Notes under the pieces: generated by a model
The model's input: the letters and a program-made list of their open reading frames with translations, nothing else
Told to the model about the DNA's origin: nothing
Database searches by the model: none
NCBI GenBank assembly: GCA_963920765.1
Contig: OY987242.1
Location: forward strand, 29,164,002 to 29,228,001
DNA from: Ulota crispa
Lineage: Eukaryota; Streptophyta; Bryopsida; Orthotrichales; Orthotrichaceae
Direction of reading: 5' to 3'
DNA: 64,000 nt
Shown: in pieces, positions 56,403 to 64,000 of the stretch
Position numbering within the stretch: position 1 is the stretch's first letter
Layout: every line of letters starts with the position of its first letter
Translations under genes and position numbers: made by a program

Positions 56403-57983
56403 TTAACCCCTAAATGCTGACGGCACCAAATTTTGGTGTCTACAATATTCTGAAGTTCAATAAATTTAAATAAATTACTATTTTTAGTATTTTATATTTT
56501 GGACTTATTTTTAGTCAAATATAATTTTAGGATCAACAATCTGATTTTGAAAATGATCAATTATGAGTTTTTTATTCAAGTTTTTGTGCAAGGGTCTTGA
56601 CTTTCTCTAGTGTTGAGAGCTCTTGGAAATGAACCTCAAATATACTAGATCTTGGAGAGAAATTTACACAAAAAATTCAATAAAAAAATTTGTAAAAGAG
56701 ATTTCAAAAAGCTATAAAGTGATTGGGGTTATTTATGTTATTTCCTTTAACCTTATATTTTTTTGATAGTCATTTTTTAGATCCAACATGTGAAAAGAGG
56801 ATTCAAAGGCTTCAAGTCATTTTTGTAGTTTTAACACCCTCATGATCAAACATTGATCCCTAAGGACTGTTGTCCCTTTGAGGGACAGGTGGGAGTTCAG
56901 GCATGAACCTTTGGATAAGCTACTTTGTGCGATTTTCTGAAACTTTTATTGAAGGTGGGGAATTCAAAGATCTACGTGGGCTTCTAATTTTTTCCTCATT
57001 CCGACAATTATTGAAGAAGTTATGCATGAAAATCTGAAAAGCAAGGGAAGACTACCCGTTTGGGCAGCCCAAAAACTTCTTTAAAAATTAATTTTTTTAA
57101 AATTAAATTTTGATATTGGTTCTTTAGATTTTTTTTGTAGGTGAGAAGCTTTGAATCATTCCATTTCAATCAATGACATGAAAGTTATGAGGAGTTTTTG
57201 TTTGCGGGCAGTTATGGAATCTCTACTCTAAAATAAACTTTGAAGTCCTTTATTTTACTCAATTTTTATTATTTTGAAAAGAGTACAAAACCAAAGGATG
57301 TAGATTGTTTATCACAACATTATGACCGTTGGGATTTGCATTTTTCATTTTAATAATTAAATTCTTAACAATTTAGTGATTTGACTCATTCTCTACTTCT
57401 TTTTACTCACTAATTTTTCCTATGTGTTGTGTAGTTCCAATTGATTTGAAAATTCTCCCACACATAGCTAACTTGATCTCCTACATGGGAAAAATAAAGC
57501 GCAAAGTTGCGTAGAGCAATTATTTTCATGTAAGAATGGTCAAATGCTTTTGAAATTTTGCGGCAACATGAAAAATAACTTTTCTTTTCACTTTAGATGT
57601 AAATGTCTCACTCATGTCCATCTAGAATGACTTGATTTTTTTTCAACAAGTACCTAATCTAGTTTAGGGCAAGATCTTACAGTTGAATTTCCCAAATTTT
57701 CAAAAAAATACCTTCTTACTAACCCTCCCAATAGTGGCAGTTTTGAGTAATTTTCACTGAAAAAATGGCTTAGTCCTTTAGGGGTTAAAATTTTTCAATT
57801 CATAAGTGATATTGTCATATTTTCTTTTCCTATGTGACCTCTAACATATCTAATTTAAATTTGTATAGTTACAATTCAAAAGAACTTGATGCAACTTATT
57901 AAAATGTTAAAATGTTGCCTTTTCGTTCCATTTGTACAAAATTCTTAAGAGCCCGAAAAAGGCCTCATGCATTTAGGGGTTAA
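56403..57983. mobile_element. TTAA-bounded family B element (AAATGC subfamily), split by a nested element
   Basis: The outer ends are TTAACCCCTAAATGCTGACG and GCATTTAGGGGTTAA. The two outer parts together match the inverse of the element at 40497. They are interrupted after CATGATCAAACAT by a complete family A element (56853-57788), and the family B sequence resumes with AATTTTTCAATTCATAAGTG. Confidence 0.8.
56853..57788. mobile_element. TTAA-bounded element, family A copy 5, nested inside family B
   Basis: It begins TTGATCCCTAAGGACTGTTG (TTAACCC mutated) and ends GTCCTTTAGGGGTTAA. The interior matches the copies at 725 and 9489 in the same orientation (GGGGAATTCAAAGATCTAC near 56957). The host sequence rejoins at one TTAA-like site. 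Confidence 0.85.
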
Positions 57984-58540
57984 AGCACTGCTTAGAATAT
58001 TTACTCCGCGGGTTTCACAAATTCTGTTGCCCGAATGGTTTGTGGGAGAAGTTTGGCTAACTTTAGTTATGGAACTATGGAAGAAGCCTGTGTTGCCCTC
58101 GGGCAGCATGAGATTCTGGGAAATCTCTGACATTGCCAGGGCCTGCACAAGTGGAGGCGAGGGAGGGCCACAAGAGACACATGCAGTGACGCGCATACCG
58201 ACGACGGCACTTCGTCCACATGCAGCCGGCTCCGCAGTTCCAGACCTTGATGCGGCACCAGGCAAGTGAGCAAGGGGCAGCTGGGCAGCCTGCTCCGCCT
58301 CTCCTCCTTCACTCCTTGGGCTTTGCAGCTTTGCTCCTCAATTCTGGCTACTTGCGGTTCCCCGGTGCGTGCACAGGCACTGTGGAGTGACTGTGAACCA
58401 TTCATGATCAAGAGTGCCACTGTGCCAGTGCCGCATTTTGTGAAGGGCCCCCGCCTCGCCTGTTGCAGCTGGCGCTTAATCAGCTAAACTTACACACCTT
58501 CCTTCCCAACTTACCTCAACCACGTCTTTCGTCCAGGGTT
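57984..58540. other. GC-rich unrecognised segment
   Basis: The base composition is clearly GC-richer than its surroundings between about 58070 and 58470. Frames exist on both strands (for example 57945-58265 and 58067-58420 minus, 57967-58269 plus), but none shows recognisable motifs and they overlap one another. It may be a gene fragment carried between elements, but I cannot name it. Confidence 0.3.
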
Positions 58541-59212
58541 TAAGGTAGAAATCCCATAAACGGTTAACAGTAAGCCACTTTAGCCTGTAAGATATGGGGA
58601 TTTCTTGAGAAATTATGCTCAATCTGTGCAGGAACAAGGATAAGGAAGCATAATATTCAATAGCACTCAGCAGGCTTGCCCTTCTTGCAATTGAAGAGTG
58701 TGGAATATTCCGCACACATCAGTAGCTAAGAGGACACTTGGCTAAATTTGTCAGAGAGTTTATGAAAGAGAGGTTCAGTTTAGTGCACATACGTCGATGT
58801 GGGGGCCAACCATGTCAGAAAAATTAAAAAGAAAACAAAAACACAAAAAAACAAAAACAAAAATAAATAAATTGGGTGTCAGGATGATACCTGAAGAGAG
58901 GGAAAGGCAGCCTCTCTTTAGGCTACTGAATGTTATAAGAGTGCAAAAATAAATTAAAAAAATACTCTAGAATGAATATTTTATGCAATATAAATGTGGA
59001 TTTAGGGTTTGGACTGATTCTGGTTTCATAGGTGCACCTTAAATGGTTATATCTAGAACCTTGTTCCAAAATAAGTTTGAATCAATCAAATGCAAGGAAA
59101 TAGCACCTTTTTAGAATATTTCAAAATCTTTTTAGATGCAGCTATTGTTGGTTTCGGAACAATCTACTTCTCCAACTAGTGGTCAGTAATCATTTATGGT
59201 ATTCCTACCTTA
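58541..59212. mobile_element. TAAGGTAG-ended element, AAACGGTTA subfamily
   Basis: It begins TAAGGTAGAAATCCCATAAA and ends TTTATGGTATTCCTACCTTA, a good inverted pair. Internal block ATGAATATTTTATGCAATAT is shared with the partial copy at 60803. Confidence 0.7.
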
Positions 59213-59644
59213 AATTTCTGGCAAATTCTGACAAATTTCCTCCATTGCTTTCCCTTCCCTCTGGATATTTTCCAATGGCAAAGGAACAACAAAGCCCTTA
59301 TTTGTTAGAAATTTAAAACCAGCTTTTGCCCCATGGCCTATTCAATCTGGCGCAACAAATGGTATTGTCTACATTACACTAAATAGTGCATTTAGGTTGC
59401 ATTAAGAATCAGGTTGCCTTAGGGCCAGTTTCCATTGGGGGCTAGAGGGGTCTAGGCTTGGACCTCCAGCCTCCAGCTCCATAAAAGTTGATCAACAAAC
59501 CTAGAGCACATGGATCCTTGATTGGAGGTCACTTTTTAAATTGTACATGATTTGGGGATTCTAGAGTTTTTTCTTTCTTCTACTCGTGGTCAGCCTGGAC
59601 AAACAGCCCAACTCTGGTTGCCAATGAAAAATGGCTCTTGGAAT
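59213..59644. other. Intergenic; MITE end-like block at about 59418
   Basis: TTAGGGCCAGTTTCCATTGG resembles the end of the small MITE at 7034. No partner end was found. Confidence 0.3.
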
Positions 59645-60200
59645 AGCTGCACCCTTGTACTAAACCCAAAGCTCTCAAAAGCAAGTGTCCAAGATGGCAT
59701 TCATAATTGCGAGCTTGCTCAAACCTTCAATGCCCCACCCTTGTTCTCAAGCACATACAAGTAAACACTAAGAGCGTATCACAAAGGATAGATGTCAAGC
59801 TTCAATCATGTTGCCATAACAATTAGGTTGCCTTACATCATCTATACCCTTGCCTAGAGCTCTCAAAAGCAAGTGTCCATGGTGCATCCACACCCATGGG
59901 CTTACTCAAATCTCTGATGCCCCACTCTTGCCTTGAAGCAAGTACAAGCAAACATTGAGAATATATCACAAAAGACAGGTATCAAGCTTCAATTTTAGGC
60001 CTCTTGTATCGACCAATCAACAAGTTTCAATTGTCCTATATTGGGGCATGCTAACGATTCATCAAACCCTAAATGTTCCAATGTTTGAGCGAACCTTGTC
60101 TCATGTAAGACATTGGCACTTACGCAATGAGGTGTGTCAAATGGAGTGACCGCGCCAAGTGCTCTCGCTGGGCTGGTGAGCATGTGTGGGTGCAAATGCT
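59645..60200. mobile_element. Diverged relative of the Harbinger-type element at 14251
   Basis: It shares GCTGCACCCTTG.., GCTCTCAAAAGCAAGTGTCC, CGACCAATCAACAAGTTTC and the end GTGTGGGTGCAAATGCTCTTA with the element at 14251. An internal segment is duplicated (about 59665-59765 and 59855-59957). The left end has decayed. Confidence 0.6.
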
Positions 60201-60802
60201 CTTACCTTAGCAAAGCTACCTAATGACTCATCCCTCGGCCACTAGGAGGAGCTTGCAACTATTTAGATATTAATATTTCACATGGTTTACAATTGGGATG
60301 CTGCTACTTTATAATTCTGCAACTTTGTTGTTGTTGACAAACCCTTTAAATATTACCTATTGCAATAATTATTGATGAAAATTACAATCGTACCAGTGAG
60401 TGTTTATATTGTGTAGAATGTTAAATAGTGTGGGGCAACCAAAATGCACTATTAGTGTACATTCTCCCTTTCTCAGTCTGCGAGAATTGAGCTTGGTATA
60501 CTGCACATACGTACATTTCTGAAGCCGGGGTGAAAAAGTGCAGACTCTTTGGCAGGTAGAAATGTTAGATTCTGCTAGCAAACTCCAAGATACGGTAAGT
60601 TAGGTGCAAATTTTTTACTTTTGTCCTCACACGAAAAAAAGGTGAGCTTCTCCACTCGGGCCCACAGATGCGTATGTTTAGTAACTAATTCCAAGGCCGG
60701 AAATGATTGCCTCATTTGCCTGTGTGGCAGCTGGTAACGAGTGGTGGAGGAGTGAAGAGGCATCTCGGAGGGCATCGACAGCAGTACCCGAGGCTGGGAG
60801 AG
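60201..60802. other. Intergenic, nothing recognised
   Basis: Composition becomes more balanced from about 60560 to 60800, with a 91-codon minus-strand frame (60575-60850) that shows no known features. Confidence 0.3.
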
Positions 60803-61090
60803 TAAGGTAGAAATACCATAAACGGTTAAAATAAGGCACTTTACCCTCAATCTGTGGATGAACTAGGATAAGGAAGAGTGGAAAAAAAAAAAAAAAAACT
60901 CAAAAATGAAAAATGAATATTTTATGCAATATAAATGTGGATTTAGGATTGTGGATTGACATGTTAAATTGAAAAGTAGACTTGATTTTCTATTACAAAA
61001 AAATGTTTTTTTGAAAAAGTTTTTTTTAGTCTTGGGCAGCTCAAAAAAAATGGGCAGTAACTAGAAAATGGTCGATTGGGCGCTTAGGGG
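60803..61090. mobile_element. Partial TAAGGTAG (AAACGGTTA) element and adjoining repeat
   Basis: TAAGGTAGAAATACCATAAA at 60803 and the ATGAATATTTTATGCAATAT block at about 60911 match the element at 58541. From about 60958 the sequence instead follows the remnant at 20414-20490 (GAAAAGTAGACTTGA, ACTAGAAAATGGTCGATTGG), ending GCGCTTAGGGGC. It appears to be a junction of two old elements. Confidence 0.45.
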
Positions 61091-61763
61091 CTAGATTTAA
61101 AATGTTGAGCAACATCTAGCACCGTTACACTATTTTTTTCTTCATTTTTTTGAATAGGCTTGTAGCTTGAATTTTTTGCCTAAAAAAAACCCCTGGTTTA
61201 AAACTTGAAACCATCCAGCGGACGGCGTTGTAGTCGGTGTTACGTGCCGGCATGCTAGCATGCGTCGAGCCGATCAAGTCGATTCCCCATTATCGCCGCT
61301 TTTTTGCAATACGAGTAGGAATTATAAACTAATTAATGACGTCTTCTGATCCTGCATGGGGCCTACTACTACCCACTACCCAGGCTCGGAGAAAACTGCT
61401 GCTAGGGACACCTTGCACTGGAATTTGGGAGAGTTTTTAGGGGGAGGAGGGGGCTGTGGAAATAGTAAAACAGCTCGCTCGTTCTGTTCTTCCCTTTCAC
61501 ATCACTGCTTATCCTTCTCCTCCAGCCCATCTCTCAGTTTCAGAATGCACCCAGCATCACTCTAGTATTGACAAAACTTTGAGCTTTGAGAGTGATTGAA
61601 CCAGATATGCTGTGGGTAAGCGACGCTGTGATCGTGGAGTGTAATTGCAATCCACGCATATGTAGTACTAGCAAGATCGAATCCACCGAAACACAGAGAT
61701 GCTGCTGCTGCAAGGGAACCTTTCCCAGTCCCTAGTCTTAAGTCGTCGTCGGTGGCTTCAGAG
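61091..61763 (+). promoter_or_regulatory. Promoter and leader of the LRR receptor kinase, with an upstream frame
   Basis: GCATGCTAGCATGC (61250-61263) is a perfect 14-bp palindrome carrying CATGC (RY-like) cores. An upstream ATG at 61699 opens a 27-codon frame that ends at 61782, overlapping the receptor start at 61764 in another frame. An overlapping upstream frame can lower translation of the main product. Functional roles are inferred. Confidence 0.4.
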
Positions 61764-64000
61764 ATGGGGCTCTACAAGTTGAGCTTCCTGTGGCTGTGCG
61801 TTCTTTGGACTCTCCTTGCGCCGTCGACCTTCATCTCGGCATTGAATGACGAAGGTACAATCAATGAACCCCCTCCACATCTGTCTGTAATCCAAACGTC
61901 AGTGAGACCTAGTAGCGACGAGAGTTAAATGGTTTGACACTGGATTTGTCACTTTTTTGGAACAGGCCAAGCATTGCAAGAGTTTCGTAGCTGGTTGAAC
62001 GACACGAGCGGTGCGTTGTTGAGTTGGGACTCTTCTCAGTCGACGCCTTGTCGATGGACTGGAGTTGCTTGCAATCCTAAAGATTTGCACGTCGTTGCTA
62101 TGTAAGTATCTCGACTGCTTAAAACTCGTTTCGATTCTTAGTTTCCTCACGGTCAGATTTGCACCTGAGTCTCATAGTGGAATACCTCGTGCCAGGGATT
62201 CCATATACAATTCTTTGAAAGTCTCACATTTCTCTCGAACCTTCACCTCTCTTAAGCACAAGTAATATCAACAGATATGAACTAGCTTGAAGATGACTGT
62301 AAGAAGTGGGATTTACTCGAGGAATCGCTTCTGAAACCCTTGTTTGAGTGTTTTTAGGTTTACTGCGTCCTTGAAAGTGACTACTGCTTTCTTCCTGAAC
62401 GATAGTGACTGTTTTCAAATGAATTTGCAGCAATTTGTCCGGAAGACGGCTGGAAGGGAATTTGACTTTGGACGTAACACATTTGATTCATCTCCAAGCT
62501 TTGAATTTGTCCTCGAATGCTTTTCGCGGCGTACTTCCCAGTTTTTGGGGAAGTTCTGCAAACTTGAGAATCTTGTAAGTTTTTGGGGTGTCCACGACTT
62601 GCCGTTTTTTAGGTCAAAAATACGTTTGTTTTCAAAGATCTCCGACTTCAGTTGGCCATTGTTACTAAACAGTGTTTTCTTTTTGCAGGGATTTGTCGAA
62701 TAACGGGTTTAGCGGCGAGATTCCGAAAGAGTTGAATAGACTTTCAAGTCTCTCCTTTCTGTAAGAATCAATTTAACCTCCGGAATGCTAGCGCTGGTTC
62801 TTCATGCACGTTGATTTAAGCTTTGTCGATTTCTGGGAAGTTAGGGTTTCATGCAACTGCTGTTTCAAATGCAGGAATCTCTCAAATAATGATCTGGAAG
62901 GCAGCCTGCCCCACAACGGTGTCTTGCTCTCTTTCAATGCCACTTCGTAAGTACCGTCGTGTTGTGCACTTTATAACACTTTTACATTGCAATCACTTCA
63001 TCTTATTCCCGAGGATTTAATGGGGCCGTCGGTAACTAAGTAAAATTTAGACTGTTTTGATTCGAAGGCTTTCCTATCAATTTGGGGCAGGTGAAATCTA
63101 AGAATACTGACGTTTAACTACGCAGGTTTGGGGGCAACGACAAACTCTGTGGATACCCGACCATGCGAATGTGCGAAAGAAATATCCGTTCTTTAGCTGA
63201 AACTTCACCAGGTACTCATTCAGCCTTCCACTATTGGTCAGTTTGTCTTCAGTTTCTTCAAGAGCTTCGTCATCTGATGTTGCATCTTTCCTCAACTGGA
63301 AACGTTGTATATAACTTAACCCCTGAGCGCCCCAGGAGCCCAAATGTGGTCGCTCAGTTTTTAAAAATGTGCATGTTTGACTCTTATCCTCTTCTTAATG
63401 GTAAAGTCAAAGGACTTGTACTTTTTCATGTACCTCCACGCACGTGTCTACTACCACTCAAAAAAAATTCAAACTATTTGACTCTATTTGGGTAATACTT
63501 TTATTGGACTAAGTACACAAGGGTATGGATTTGAGTGAAATAACTCTGGGCGCTCAGGGGTTAAGTCATCTGGATTAGTGTTATAGTGAAAGTTTGGGGT
63601 TTTGAGAGTCTTTCTTGGACGAATCTACTCCACTCAAATTTGGAGAAATAAGAATAATCTTTTGCTACCTATGGGGTCAAGTGCCAATTTTTGCCCTCGG
63701 ATGTGCAGGTGCTGCTCCGAGTAGTCACAGGGGGAAGAAACTGAGCGTTGGAGAGATTGTTGCCGTATGCATCTCTGCATTTGTACTCAGCAAGATTTTC
63801 CTTTTCTTGATCTGGTGCTACCGATGGAAAAAGATGCGGAGCAACTCTGAATTGAAACTGTCAGGTAATATTTTCACACACCTCAGAAGTGATGTCCATA
63901 CAACGCAGATTTTGCGTGTTAGATGTTTGTAATCCCACTAGAGAGACTAAGCAATGATCAAAAAATGCAGAAAGATGTTCTGTACAATCAGAATGAGACT
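61764..64000 (+). CDS. Leucine-rich-repeat receptor-like kinase, 5' part (continues past the window)
   Basis: Exons: 61764-61854, 61966-62101, 62431-62574, 62689-62760, 62875-62946, 63126-63211 and 63709-63864, with an eighth probably from 63975. The joined frame gives 252 complete codons, up to 63863. Signal peptide: about 1-26. LRR N-terminal cap: QALQEFRSWLNDTSGALLSWD.. with CRWTGVAC. Three to four repeats follow (INLSGRRLEGNLT, LQALNLSSNAFRGVLPSF, LDLSNNGFSGEIPKEL, LNLSNNDLEGSLP). The closing cap has a Cys pair (LCGYPTMRMC, Cys180 and Cys188). One membrane helix lies at about 217-238, followed by a basic juxtamembrane stretch (YRWKKMR). Two exons are 72 bp, one repeat each, as is common in plant LRR-RLK genes. 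The kinase domain would lie beyond the window. The short ectodomain suggests a co-receptor-like RLK, but the subfamily is not settled. For exon 8, the acceptor GCAG at 63970 leads to a stop within nine codons, while AAAG at 63974 keeps the frame open (DVLYNQNET). Confidence 0.88.
63316..63564. mobile_element. TTAA-bounded mini-element in an LRR-RLK intron
   Basis: TTAACCCCTGAGCGCC at the left and GGGCGCTCAGGGGTTAA at the right are inverse, with TTAA on both sides. It lies between exons 6 and 7 and belongs to a separate subfamily (GAGCGCC). The splice sites are not affected. Confidence 0.8.

Noticed and set aside
1..64000. CRISPR arrays, bacterial operons, organellar insertions, rRNA genes
   Set aside because: None is visible. 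The genes are spliced plant nuclear genes, and the only rRNA-related sequences are the snoRNA guides.

Overview
This is a nuclear segment of a land-plant genome. It is AT-rich and gene-poor. The genes have spliceosomal introns with GT..AG ends, and the families are ones plants share: a parvulin of the Par14/PIN4 type, a KING1-like SnRK1 gamma subunit, an OST3/OST6 subunit without a CxxC motif, an LRR receptor kinase and a Dof-like zinc finger. The species cannot be fixed from the sequence. A seed-free plant is possible, but that is a guess. I saw no reverse transcriptase, integrase, transposase or organellar genes.

Five protein genes can be reconstructed exon by exon, and the reading frames close across every junction inside the window: parvulin (minus, 11646-13634, 4 exons, 150 aa); SnRK1 gamma / SNF4-like CBS protein (minus, 23030-27986, 8 exons, 544 aa); OST3/OST6 (minus, 34370-35389, intronless, 339 aa); FAD-dependent monooxygenase (plus, 43846-49563, 7 exons, 439 aa); and the 5' part of an LRR receptor kinase (plus, 61764 to the window end, 7 exons plus the start of an eighth). 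A broken gene with two Dof-like zinc fingers lies at 17773-18525 (minus). A small C/D-box snoRNA cluster lies at 37766-37974 (plus). Its guide segments match conserved 25S and 18S rRNA sites.

The space between and inside these genes is filled with small non-autonomous DNA transposons. The dominant group is a set of TTAA-bounded elements whose ends read TTAACCC..GGGTTAA, as in piggyBac-type elements. At least fifteen copies of several subfamilies, 79 to about 1000 bp long, cover about 10 kb. Some are nested and some share a single TTAA. A second group has TAAGGTAG..CTACCTTA ends. Other elements are a Mutator-type MITE with a perfect 9-bp target duplication inside a SnRK1 gamma intron, PIF/Harbinger-type MITEs flanked by TTA, and CACTA-type foldback elements. 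The block 28.6-31.7 kb is a layered record of successive insertions.

The genes do not form a pathway together. They are independent housekeeping or signalling loci: protein folding and ribosome biogenesis (parvulin), energy sensing (SnRK1 gamma), N-glycosylation (OST3/6), oxidation chemistry (monooxygenase), cell-surface signalling (LRR receptor kinase) and rRNA methylation guides (snoRNAs).
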